This document shows positions 32,911-40,752 of a stretch of 64,000 nt of DNA, piece by piece. This DNA is from UBA5239 sp040394635 (GTDB lineage: Bacteria; Verrucomicrobiota; Lentisphaeria; Victivallales; Victivallaceae): NCBI GenBank assembly GCA_040394635.1, contig JBEBRW010000003.1, positions 62,001-126,000 on the forward strand, given 5' to 3'. The position numbers were made by a program, and so were the translations under genes. The notes under the pieces were generated by a model. It ran no database searches. It was given only the letters and a program-made list of their open reading frames with translations, and was not told where the DNA came from. Every line of letters starts with the position of its first letter. Position 1 is the stretch's first letter.

Positions 32911-35097
32911 TTACCTGAACTCATATTCTTCGATTTCCAATATACTGCTGTTTGTCAGTTCCAGCGACACCGGCTCGTAGCCGGACGCGGTCAGGACAAT
33001 CCGGGTGATTCCGTGATCCGTTTGCAAAACATCCGCCTTTATAATAAAGCTTCCATAGGAATATTCAATGACACTGTGCTGATTTTCAGTCGATAATTTG
33101 GGATTGGTGCTGGAATCGCGGACTTTTTGCGTCGTCGCGGCCAGAATTCGGTGAAGATATTCGCGTTTGGAGAAATGCGCGGGCACGACGATTTCATCGA
33201 CCACGATCGAGTCCAGCAGCCGCTCGGCCCCGGCCACGTGGTTCTTCAAGCCCCGGATAAACAGCAGTTTGCCGATGTGCCGCACGCCGCGCGAGCGCAA
33301 CAGATACGCGGCGGCGGAACCGGCCTCGTACGAGGGCACATTGACCATGACCGCGTCGTCGCTGCCCGGGGCGGAGATAACCAGCGCCGGGACGTTGGAG
33401 CCGCCCCCATGCATCACCATGACCGACGGCGGCCGCGCCAGCGCCAGACAGTGCCAGTAACCGATCGTCGCCAGCACCACCGCCCCGGCGGTGAACGCCA
33501 CAGCCTTGCGTTTGACCGCCAGCATCAGCGCCAGCGCCGGGAAAAAGACGAAAATCGACCATAGCGGCGGCTTGGCGCATGGCGTGCTCTCGAAACAGTA
33601 ATAAAAGAAATCGCAGATGGTCCGCATCGCCCCCAGTATCCACTCCATGAGCCACGCCACCGGTTCGAAGAGCGGAGCCAGCAGCGCCAGCGGATAAAGC
33701 ACCCAGACCAGCGGCACCAGCAGCAGGTTCGCCATGACCGAAAACGGCACGTAAATCCCCTGATACGTCAGCGCGATGGCGCTCCCGGCCAGCCATGCGG
33801 TGATGCATCCGCAGAGCGTGCCGCAGAAACTGCCGCCCCATTTGCGGAGCAGCCGTGCCCGCCAGCCGAGGTGCGTGGCCGGAATCCAGCGCTGCCGCTC
33901 GAAAATCGCGTCATTGATCCGGGTGACGATGCCCGTGCACAGAATCAGGAACCCCACCGTGATGAACGAATACTGGAACCCCATGTCGAAAAGGTAACCG
34001 GGATTGAACAGCAGCAGCAGCGCCGCCGCCACCAGCACCAGATTCAGCCCCGGCGTTTTCAGCAGAAATGCACGGCACAGGCACCACACCGTGATCATGG
34101 TAAACGCCCGAATCGACGGCGCGTTCATCCCCGTGGCCAGCACATACACGAACACCGCCACTGGAATCAGCAAGTAGCGCCAGCGGAACGGCACCGTACG
34201 CAAAATCAGCCCGGCCAGCAGCGCCACGATCCCGACGTGCAGCCCGCTGACCGTGAAAACATGCACGGTGCCGCTGAAAATGAAGCTCTTGCGCATTTCC
34301 TTGCTCACGCCCTGCGGACAGCCGAAAAGCAGCGCCGCGATCATCCCCTTATTTTCGTCGGTCCGCATGTGCGAGGCCACCGCCGCCAGCGCCGCTTCGC
34401 GTCCGCGCAAAATCAGCCGGTAGCCCTTCTGAAAAATCCCCGGTTCGCCCTCGGCCACCTGACACTCCGAAGCGTAGAAAATCCGCTCGATACCCCGGTT
34501 GTTCAAATAAGTGCCGTAGTCGAACCCGATTACGCCGTAAACGCCCTCGCGTTCCTCCACAGAATCGGCTTTAACGATATGGCGGCGGTAAAATGACTCG
34601 TTGCGCGGATGCCGGAACACGCCATTCAGCTGCAGGAAATCCCCGAAAAACGGCTTGGCGTCCTCCGCGCGAATCATGATTTTGCCGCCGGCCGGAACGA
34701 AATCTTTTTCGCCGTTCAGCCGCATGGCGACGATCCGGGCCTGAAAAAAGACGGGCGGGTTCAACCACGGAATTTTCTCGCCGCCGTAAGTGGTATCGGT
34801 CACGCGGACCCTGATTTCGGCAGCGGCGTCGCGCTCACCAAGCTGATTCAAATACGAAGACGCCGGCCGGTAGTCCGAAATCAAACCGACCGTCAGTGCC
34901 AGCAGCGCCGCCACCGCAAACGTCAGCACCTGTTTCCTTGGGAAAAACGGTATCAGCAGCGCCCCCACCACCGCCGACAGAATCCAACTATTGCCGCCAC
35001 AAATCACCCCGGCCGCGATGAAAAGTCCAGGGTAAATTTTAGTTGACAGTTGACAGTTGATAGTGGATAGTTTTGGGAAGAGCTTATCTTTTATCAA
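32911..35097 (-). CDS. comEC: ComEC/Rec2-family DNA-uptake channel with degenerate C-terminal domain
   Basis: 728 residues from a TTG at 35097 inside a repeat element. N-terminal helices (YPGLFIAAGVICGG...), an OB-like domain (AAAEIRVRVTDTTYGG) and the Competence domain (ALLFGCPQGVSKEMRKSFIF, FTVSGLHVGIVALLAG, PSIRAFTMITVWCLCRAF) are clear. The C-terminal third should be a metallo-beta-lactamase-like nuclease domain, but the HxHxDH site is missing: the corresponding stretch reads LLFIRGLKNHVAGAERLL. It forms the inner-membrane channel for transforming DNA. The N-terminal codons are supplied by heptamer repeats, so the original start may be lost. Confidence 0.85.
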   Translation of the reverse strand: MIKDKLFPKLSTINCQLSTKIYPGLFIAAGVICGGNSWILSAVVGALLIPFFPRKQVLTFAVAALLALTVGLISDYRPASSYLNQLGERDAAAEIRVRVTDTTYGGEKIPWLNPPVFFQARIVAMRLNGEKDFVPAGGKIMIRAEDAKPFFGDFLQLNGVFRHPRNESFYRRHIVKADSVEEREGVYGVIGFDYGTYLNNRGIERIFYASECQVAEGEPGIFQKGYRLILRGREAALAAVASHMRTDENKGMIAALLFGCPQGVSKEMRKSFIFSGTVHVFTVSGLHVGIVALLAGLILRTVPFRWRYLLIPVAVFVYVLATGMNAPSIRAFTMITVWCLCRAFLLKTPGLNLVLVAAALLLLFNPGYLFDMGFQYSFITVGFLILCTGIVTRINDAIFERQRWIPATHLGWRARLLRKWGGSFCGTLCGCITAWLAGSAIALTYQGIYVPFSVMANLLLVPLVWVLYPLALLAPLFEPVAWLMEWILGAMRTICDFFYYCFESTPCAKPPLWSIFVFFPALALMLAVKRKAVAFTAGAVVLATIGYWHCLALARPPSVMVMHGGGSNVPALVISAPGSDDAVMVNVPSYEAGSAAAYLLRSRGVRHIGKLLFIRGLKNHVAGAERLLDSIVVDEIVVPAHFSKREYLHRILAATTQKVRDSSTNPKLSTENQHSVIEYSYGSFIIKADVLQTDHGITRIVLTASGYEPVSLELTNSSILEIEEYEFR

Positions 35098-35165
35098 AAT
35101 TCAACCTCAGTTCCAAAGGTGTTAGAGGGTCTTCACTGTCCACTGTCAACTATCAACTGTCCACT
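35041..35165. repeat. Pair of inverted heptamer-repeat arrays invading two gene ends
   Basis: Left array 35041-35071 is built of heptamers of the type GTTGACA / GTTGATA / GTGGATA; right array 35134-35165 carries the same units on the opposite strand, so the arms can pair over about 30 bases. The left arm codes the N-terminal residues STINCQLST of comEC, and the right arm codes the last residues SGQLIVDSGQ of the PHP protein. It resembles dispersed heptameric repeats found in several bacterial groups. Confidence 0.65.
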
Positions 35166-36023
35166 TTTGTATTTTTCGGCCAAAGCGCGGAGATTTTCGT
35201 AAAATTCATAGGGTACCCGGAGGCCGCCATTGCCGATGCCCATCTGGGTTTCGGTGTGGGTCATGCCGTGGAAGTCCGAGCCGCCGGAACCGGCCAGCTC
35301 GAATTCTGCGGCGTAATTCTGCAGCGCTTCCGTCTGGTCGGCATTGAAACTCGTATAGTAAACCTCGAGGGCGTCCAAACCGGCTTTTTTCAGGTATTTG
35401 ATTCCCTTGCGGCACCACTGATATTCGTTGGGCTGCCGGAAAATCGGGTGCGCCCACACGGCCACTCCGCCCGCGCCGTGGATTTGGGTGATGGCCTCGG
35501 TGGGACTGGTCAGCGCGCGCGGCGAATAAGCCGGACGCCCCTTCTTCAGGAGTTTGTCGAACACGTCCTGCATCGATTCGAATTCGTATTTGGCCTGCAG
35601 CGCCATGGCGATGTGCGGACGGCCCACCACGTCGCCGCCGGCCATGGCGGTGGCGTCTTCCAGCGTGATTTCGTATCCGCGCTCGCGGAGCTTGGCGATG
35701 ATGCGCTCGTTGCGCTCGTGCCGCCGGGTCCGCACCATGTCCAGAAATGCATTCAGCTCCGCCGAATGATAATCAATGAAGAGTCCGAGGATATGGACCT
35801 CGCGGTGATCAAAGGTGGTCGATATTTCGACGCCGGGCACCGCGGTGACCTGATTTTTTTCCGCCTCGGCCATGAATTCGTCGAGCCCGGCCACGGTGTC
35901 GTGATCGGTCAGGGCCACGGCGTACAGATGCCGCTCTTTGGCCATTTCAATCAGCCTGGCCGGAGCGAAGGAACCGTCCGAAGCCGTGCTGTGCATATGC
36001 AAATCAATCAACTTTTCATCCAT
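35133..36023 (-). CDS. PHP-domain phosphoesterase (TrpH/RNase AM-like)
   Basis: 296 residues. All PHP metal motifs are present: LIDLHMHSTASDGS, VALTDHDTVAG, VPGVEIST, HILGLFID, VVGRPHIAMAL, VAVWAHPI and SGGSDFHGM. The layout matches the YciV/TrpH family, which hydrolyses nucleoside 3',5'-bisphosphates and trims 5' ends of short RNAs. The start follows GGAG. The last ten residues derive from a heptamer repeat and are probably not native. Confidence 0.9.
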   Translation of the reverse strand: MDEKLIDLHMHSTASDGSFAPARLIEMAKERHLYAVALTDHDTVAGLDEFMAEAEKNQVTAVPGVEISTTFDHREVHILGLFIDYHSAELNAFLDMVRTRRHERNERIIAKLRERGYEITLEDATAMAGGDVVGRPHIAMALQAKYEFESMQDVFDKLLKKGRPAYSPRALTSPTEAITQIHGAGGVAVWAHPIFRQPNEYQWCRKGIKYLKKAGLDALEVYYTSFNADQTEALQNYAAEFELAGSGGSDFHGMTHTETQMGIGNGGLRVPYEFYENLRALAEKYKSGQLIVDSGQ

Positions 36024-36076
36024 ATTTCTGATTTCTCCTGAACCCCTAATTTAATCCGACAAATATCAAAATACCA

Positions 36077-36104
36077 TTGCAATATCTAATTTTTATGATA
36101 TATT
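36077..36104 (+). promoter_or_regulatory. Sigma70-like promoter of the dksA-like/lspA/miaA operon
   Basis: TTGCAA (36077-36082), a 16-base spacer and TATATT (36099-36104) lie 46 bases before the ATG at 36151, with GAGG as ribosome site. All three following genes overlap, so this is the likely operon promoter. Confidence 0.5.
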
Positions 36105-36150
36105 AATCGGCCAGTTCCGATATTCAGGCAATTTAACGACGAGGTGCGAA

Positions 36151-36918
36151 ATGGCCAAAATAGAGAAAACGAAAGCTGTGACCAAACCTGCTGCCAAATC
36201 CAAGGCTGCGGTCAAGGCCAAACCCGCTGCCAAAGCTCCGGTAAAAACCGCACCCAAACCCGCTGCGAAAGCCCCGGCAAAAGCAACCGCCAAGCCCGCC
36301 GCCAAAGCTCCGGTCAAGGCCAAAGTTGCTGCAAAGCCAGTCGCGAAAGCAGCCGTCAAAGCTGTAGCGAAAGCCCCGGCAAAGGCAACCGCCAAGCCTG
36401 CAGTAAAAACTGCCGCGAAGCCCGTCGCGAAACCGGCCGCCAAGCCTGTCGCGAAAGCTCCGGCCAAGGCCAAAGCCGCTGCGAAACCGGTTGTTAAGGC
36501 CAAGCCGGCCGCCAAGGCCCCGGCTAAACCCAAACGGCCCTCCGCCGCCGACAAAAAATATTATGATTTGCTGATGACGGCGCATGACCAGATCACCGGC
36601 CGCATGCAGGTCCGCCTGGAAGGCGCTTTGAATTCGGATAACCTCGATAAACGCGGCGTCACCACTCACATGGCGGACGTCAGCAGCGATAGTTCCCGCA
36701 ACGAAATCGAGCTCCAGCTCCTCACCGAAGACGGCAACGTCCTCGAACTGATCGAGCGCGCCCTCGAGCGCCTGAGCGAAGGCGAATACGGTTTCTGCCA
36801 GGACTGCAGCGAGCGGATCAACGAAGCTCGCCTCGAATATCGTCCTTACGCCGTATATTGCGTGAAGTGCAAATCCATCCGCGAAAAAAACAACGGACGC
36901 AATCCCAATGTTGAGTAA
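36151..36918 (+). CDS. DksA/TraR-type zinc finger protein with long histone-H1-like Lys/Ala/Pro tail
   Basis: 255 residues. Residues 1-130 are a low-complexity basic tail of AKAPAKA/AKPA units like bacterial histone-H1-like proteins. Residues about 133-255 are a DksA-like coiled coil and zinc finger: KKYYDLLMTAHDQITGRM, a coiled-coil tip reading ADVSSDSS, then CQDC-x17-CVKC (C4 finger, same spacing as DksA). DksA binds the RNA polymerase secondary channel and mediates ppGpp effects. Here the tail could hold the protein on DNA or RNA. It overlaps lspA by 11 bases; DksA-like and lspA genes are often neighbours. Confidence 0.85.
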   Translation: MAKIEKTKAVTKPAAKSKAAVKAKPAAKAPVKTAPKPAAKAPAKATAKPAAKAPVKAKVAAKPVAKAAVKAVAKAPAKATAKPAVKTAAKPVAKPAAKPVAKAPAKAKAAAKPVVKAKPAAKAPAKPKRPSAADKKYYDLLMTAHDQITGRMQVRLEGALNSDNLDKRGVTTHMADVSSDSSRNEIELQLLTEDGNVLELIERALERLSEGEYGFCQDCSERINEARLEYRPYAVYCVKCKSIREKNNGRNPNVE

Positions 36919-37480
36919 TCTGATTCAGAAGGATCTGAAAATCAATCCGCGCGAGCGCCATGTCATCGCCTGGGCCGCCGGCTTCGGCGCCCTTCTGCTG
37001 ATTATCGACCAAGTCACCAAGATTCTGGCCGCGCATAACCTGCGCGGCAATCATATCAACATCATTCCCGACCTTTTTGACCTGGTCTACGTGACCAACA
37101 AAGGCGCCGCCTGGGGCGTCATGCAGGGCCAGGTCTGGCTGCTTCTGGTGATCGGGCTGATCGTGGCCGCCGCCGCCATCTGCTTCATGCGCTGGCTGAC
37201 CGAGGGGTGGACCGAGCGCTACTGGGCGCTGTTCATCATCCTGAGCGGCATCATCGGCAACTCCATCGACCGGGTCTGGCGCGGCGAGGTCATCGACTTC
37301 CTCGATTTTTATTGGGGAAACCGCCATTGGCCGGCGTTTAACGTGGCGGACATGGCGATCTGCATCGGACTGGGCATTTATTTCATCTCGGTCATGATCC
37401 GGCCGTCCCACGAAAAACTGAAAAAGCAGCAGGAAGCCGCGGCAGTCGCCGCCGAGCCTCCGCCCGCTCAGGATGAATAA
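36908..37480 (+). CDS. lspA: Prolipoprotein signal peptidase (signal peptidase II)
   Basis: 190 residues. Four membrane helices and the catalytic aspartates of the family are visible: LIIDQVTKILAA, VTNKGAAWGVMQG (N-x-G-x-A-W/F-G), GNSIDRVWRGEVIDFLDFYW (first Asp) and PAFNVADMAICIG (second Asp). It removes signal peptides from lipoproteins in the inner membrane. The C-terminal Ala/Pro tail (AAAVAAEPPPAQDE) is an extension. It overlaps both the dksA-like and miaA genes. Confidence 0.96.
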   Translation: MLSNLIQKDLKINPRERHVIAWAAGFGALLLIIDQVTKILAAHNLRGNHINIIPDLFDLVYVTNKGAAWGVMQGQVWLLLVIGLIVAAAAICFMRWLTEGWTERYWALFIILSGIIGNSIDRVWRGEVIDFLDFYWGNRHWPAFNVADMAICIGLGIYFISVMIRPSHEKLKKQQEAAAVAAEPPPAQDE

Positions 37481-38357
37481 GCTGCTGGTCATAACCGGCC
37501 CCACCGCCAGCGGCAAGAGCGAGCTCGCGCTCCGCATCGCCGCCGCAAACAACGGAGAGATCATTTCCGCCGATTCCATGCAGCTTTACAAGGGGCTCGA
37601 CATCGGCACTGCCAAACCCTCCGCCGCAGAAAAAGCGCTGGTACCGCACCATCTGATCGACGTTTTCGATTTTTCCGTCCGGGTCGACGTTTATACCTTT
37701 CTGGAACTGGCCGAAAAAGCCATTTCCAATATCTGGTCCCGCAACCGCCTGCCGGTCATCGCCGGGGGCACCGGGATGTACATCAAGGCGCTGCTTTACG
37801 GGCTGGACCCGCTGCCGGGCGACCGCGAACTCCGTGCCGAGCTCGACCGCCTGTACGATCACGACGAGGGATTCGGGAAACTCAAAGAAATCATGCGCGA
37901 AAGATCACCGGAAGACTACGTGCGTTTCCATCAGCATCGCCGCAAACTCATTCGCGCGCTGGAGGTTCACACCCTCACCGGCAAGTCCATGACCGAGCTT
38001 CAAACGCTGCACAAACCGCAGCTGCGCTACGATGCCACCGTCTGGAACCTGGTTCGCGACCGCGACGAACTCAAAGAGCGCATCGCCCTCCGTACCGATA
38101 AGATGCTCGAAGCAGGCTGGATCGACGAGGCCCGCGCGGCCATCGCCGGCGGCCTGCTGGAGTCGCCCACCGCCTGGCAGGCGCTCGGTTACAGCATGAT
38201 CGGGGATTATTTGAACGGCAAAATCGACTACGAAACCATGCGGCAGAACATCATCACCGCCACCTGGCAGTTCGCCCGCCGCCAGATCACCTGGTTCAAG
38301 CACCAGCACCCGGAAGCACTCCATCAGCAATATCCCTGGGATGATCTCCGCTTCTGA
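37473..38357 (+). CDS. miaA: tRNA dimethylallyltransferase
   Basis: 294 residues. The P-loop GPTASGKSELA, SADSMQLYKGLDIGTAKP, HHLIDVFDF, GGTGMYIKALLYGLDP and C-terminal WQALGYSMIGDYLNG with RRQITWFK identify MiaA, which prenylates A37 of tRNAs reading UNN codons. It overlaps lspA by eight bases and ends 36 bases before the first tRNA-Glu gene on the other strand. Confidence 0.97.
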   Translation: MNKLLVITGPTASGKSELALRIAAANNGEIISADSMQLYKGLDIGTAKPSAAEKALVPHHLIDVFDFSVRVDVYTFLELAEKAISNIWSRNRLPVIAGGTGMYIKALLYGLDPLPGDRELRAELDRLYDHDEGFGKLKEIMRERSPEDYVRFHQHRRKLIRALEVHTLTGKSMTELQTLHKPQLRYDATVWNLVRDRDELKERIALRTDKMLEAGWIDEARAAIAGGLLESPTAWQALGYSMIGDYLNGKIDYETMRQNIITATWQFARRQITWFKHQHPEALHQQYPWDDLRF

Positions 38358-38393
38358 GCGTTGTTCCCAGGCGCCGGAAAAAAGACAAAAAAA

Positions 38394-38469
38394 TGGCATC
38401 CCCTACGGGATTCGAACCCGTGTTGCCGGGATGAAAACCCGGTGTCCTAGGCCTCTAGACGAAAGGGAC
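38394..38469 (-). tRNA. tRNA-Glu (anticodon TTC), copy 1
   Basis: On the minus strand the acceptor stem GTCCCTT pairs with AGGGGAT, the anticodon stem CCGGG/CCCGG holds loop TTTTCAT (anticodon TTC), and the T arm is ACGGG-TTCGAAT-CCCGT. Discriminator G and CCA are encoded. It is identical to the copy 19 bases upstream in the direction of transcription. Confidence 0.95.
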
Positions 38470-38488
38470 GCATAGAATAATAAAAAAA

Positions 38489-38564
38489 TGGCATCCCCTA
38501 CGGGATTCGAACCCGTGTTGCCGGGATGAAAACCCGGTGTCCTAGGCCTCTAGACGAAAGGGAC
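38489..38564 (-). tRNA. tRNA-Glu (anticodon TTC), copy 2
   Basis: Identical in all 76 bases, including the encoded CCA, to the copy at 38394-38469, from which it is separated by a 19-base AT-rich spacer. The pair is probably transcribed together. A weak promoter-like TTGTAT ... TATTTT lies upstream on the minus strand. Confidence 0.95.
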
Positions 38565-38694
38565 GCGTCTAACTAGATAACGGACTATTAAAATACCATT
38601 GAATATGGAAAATACAAGCCGTGAACAATGTTTTTTCGCAAAAATCACAAAAATAATCCGATGAGGTAATCCCAGTTCAAAGTGATTTTTGATA

Positions 38695-38724
38695 GGACAA
38701 ATGGGACGTATAGGACTTATAGGA
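38695..38724. repeat. Short 9-bp tandem repeat
   Basis: GGACAAATG, GGACGTATA and GGACTTATA follow each other directly (38695-38721), then a further GGA. It lies 14 bases after the radical SAM stop codon, in a 173-base gap that otherwise shows only AT-rich sequence. Such GGAC-x-TATA arrays are simple dispersed repeats; no function is evident. Confidence 0.5.
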
Positions 38725-38737
38725 AGCGGCAGGCAAG

Positions 38738-39835
38738 CTAAAAATCAGTTTTCCGTGCCTTTGTGGACAAAAAATCTCCCTCACCAAAGACCGGGTCAGG
38801 GGCCGTGGCACTGCCGGACTTGACCCTCGCCGCCTCGCGGCAGCCGCCGGCGCATTCGCTCAGGTATTCGCAGCCGGCGCAATGCTCCGGGTACAATTCG
38901 CGGAAAAGCCACGAGCGCCAATACGGATTCTTCGCCAGCGTCTGATGTTCCCGCCAATGGCACAGCTCGACCGGCGAATGATTGCATCCGCGCAGTTTGC
39001 CGTTCGGCCCCACCACAAAGAACTGCCGGGCCGCCGAGCAGCCCGTGCCGATTTTCAAATGCGTGTATTTGCCCGGATCGATGATGCAGCGCGGCAGCTC
39101 GGTACCGAAGTGCCCGTAACGGTTGGCTACGCTCAACACCTCTTCCGCTGTGTCGGCAATGCCGATGATCTCCTCGATGGTCAGTTCGAGCTCCGGGTGT
39201 TCCAGTCCGCGCCCGCCGGGCAGGAAACGGTTCAGCAGCAGCGTGTCGGCACCGGACAATAATGCCGCGGCGATGGTCTGGTAGAGTTCATCCAGATTCA
39301 GCTTGGTCACCGCGATCCCGACCGTGGTCGTAACGTCGAAATCCTTGGCGCGGGTGAACCATTTGAGCACATTTTCCGGGCCGGTGTCGCTGCCGGTGTT
39401 CCGGTTAAAGGTGGTCAGGCCGGGCAGGCTCAGCGAGAGGTTCATCTGGTGTTTCGCGCAGATTTTCAGCACTTTGTCGCTCATGGCGCGGCCGTTGCTG
39501 AGCAGATTCATTTTCGGCGGCGCATAATATTCGGTGAGCGCGCCGTCCACGGTTTCGAGGTACAGCGCCCGGCATTGACCGGCGAAATCGATGATTTTGA
39601 GTAGTTCCGGCTTCAGCAAAGCCTCTCCGCCGGTAAACGAAAATCCGGTTACGCCCAGCTTGCAATACGTCTCGATCAGCTCGCACCATTCATCGGTGCC
39701 AAGTTCCTCGTCGCAGGGAATCATGTCCGCGAACCACGGACAGGAACAGAAGAGGCACTTATGGTTGCAGCGGTAAGTCATTTCCAACACGGCCTGCGGC
39801 GGCAGGACACTCGGCGCGGTTCTCGCAATACTCAT
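38738..39835 (-). CDS. Radical SAM/SPASM-domain protein
   Basis: 365 residues. The radical SAM cluster motif CNHKCLFC (CxxxCxxC) is at about 23-30, followed by GFSFTGGEALLKPEL (GGE motif) and a TIM-like barrel. The C-terminal SPASM region has cysteines for extra clusters: GTGCSAARQFFVVGPNGKLR then GCNHSP, CAGCEYLSECAGGCR. SPASM enzymes typically modify peptides or proteins. The start follows GGGAGTG and overlaps the upstream exported-protein gene by four bases. The last residues (FLSTKARKTDF) are coded by sequence like the dispersed CACGAAA repeat at 47853-47975, so the native C-terminus may be altered. Substrate unknown; the two upstream paralogues are candidates. Confidence 0.85.
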   Translation of the reverse strand: MSIARTAPSVLPPQAVLEMTYRCNHKCLFCSCPWFADMIPCDEELGTDEWCELIETYCKLGVTGFSFTGGEALLKPELLKIIDFAGQCRALYLETVDGALTEYYAPPKMNLLSNGRAMSDKVLKICAKHQMNLSLSLPGLTTFNRNTGSDTGPENVLKWFTRAKDFDVTTTVGIAVTKLNLDELYQTIAAALLSGADTLLLNRFLPGGRGLEHPELELTIEEIIGIADTAEEVLSVANRYGHFGTELPRCIIDPGKYTHLKIGTGCSAARQFFVVGPNGKLRGCNHSPVELCHWREHQTLAKNPYWRSWLFRELYPEHCAGCEYLSECAGGCREAARVKSGSATAPDPVFGEGDFLSTKARKTDF

Positions 39836-40752
39836 CGCATCACTCCCAGGAGTACACGTAGTTTGGGTATGGCCGATTTAACGGAAATTTCATGACCGTT
39901 GTCTGTTGTATAACGGTCCTTGCCGCTCAGGAACGCGATCAGCAGCCGGTCGTCGAACTGCTGCGCTTTTACGCGGCGGGTTTTGCCGTCGACCTTGATC
40001 ACCCACTCCAGCGCCGGGAGCGGCGGCATTTTCTGCGCGGCCTGCTCCGGGGCTTCGACCGGGCGGATCTCATAAGGCAGCACCTTGATCCAGCCGTTGA
40101 CCGATTTTTCCACCCGGTCCCGGTTGTTCCTCAGGCCATTGTCATTTTTCCAGACGGTGACCAGCGGGTATTCTTCACCGGGGCCGGTGTGGAGCGGGCT
40201 GTTTTTCAATAAACGCTTATCGTCAACATTTTTTGCTTTCGTCCATAATTCCGGGACGAATTCCCAGCCGGTCAGGTCCAGATTGGGAACGATTTCGATT
40301 TTCATGTCCGGAGTCGCTTTGATTCGGGGGTCATCGGGCCTGTAGCCCACCAGAAAGGACAGGCCGGGCGGGTTTTCCTTGAGGTGAAAAGTGCCCGTCA
40401 GGTACCGCTGATCGTGACAGTTGGAGCACAGACCGGTTGCATCAAGGCTGATATCCAAGTCCAGTTTGCGCAACTCCGGCAGACCCGCACTCAGTTGATC
40501 CCGCAGGTTCAGCAGGTGAAAAAAGGTCTCCCGGGAAAGAATCGTCCGCTGGCCACACTTCGGGCAAATGAACTCCATGCGCAGTTGGCTCGGCACAGAA
40601 ACATAGCACATGGCGCCGGGGCTGAGTTTGGTCGGCGGTTTGGATTTTTCCAGCTCTGCGAGCCTGCGGTTGATTTCGGCGCGGGTGAGGTCCGCCCCCT
40701 CTGCCAGCAGCGCCGCCAGCAGTGAGCCGTAGACAAACACCGATTTTTTCAT
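39832..40752 (-). CDS. Exported Cys-pair protein of unknown family (paralogue A)
   Basis: 306 residues. A short export signal (MKKSVFVYGSLLAALLAEG) is followed by a charged helix (LTRAEINRRLAELEKSKPPT) and two CxxC pairs, CPKCGQRTIL and CSNCHDQRY, likely one zinc site. The middle is divergent; the C-terminal 60 residues (WVIKVDGKTRRVKAQQFDD, LLIAFLSGKDRY, KLRVLLG) match the neighbouring paralogue. GAGGAAA precedes the ATG. It sits between paralogue B and the radical SAM gene with four-base overlaps on both sides. Family not recognised; a substrate or partner of the radical SAM enzyme is a guess from context. Confidence 0.7.
   Translation of the reverse strand: MKKSVFVYGSLLAALLAEGADLTRAEINRRLAELEKSKPPTKLSPGAMCYVSVPSQLRMEFICPKCGQRTILSRETFFHLLNLRDQLSAGLPELRKLDLDISLDATGLCSNCHDQRYLTGTFHLKENPPGLSFLVGYRPDDPRIKATPDMKIEIVPNLDLTGWEFVPELWTKAKNVDDKRLLKNSPLHTGPGEEYPLVTVWKNDNGLRNNRDRVEKSVNGWIKVLPYEIRPVEAPEQAAQKMPPLPALEWVIKVDGKTRRVKAQQFDDRLLIAFLSGKDRYTTDNGHEISVKSAIPKLRVLLGVMR

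Noticed and set aside
35041..35165. Heptamer arrays considered as a CRISPR array
   Set aside because: Units are 7 bp, directly adjacent and without unique spacers; no cas genes are present.
36133..36669. Gly/Arg- and Ala-rich antisense frames opposite the DksA-like tail
   Set aside because: Low-complexity products of the repetitive Lys/Ala/Pro codons on the other strand.
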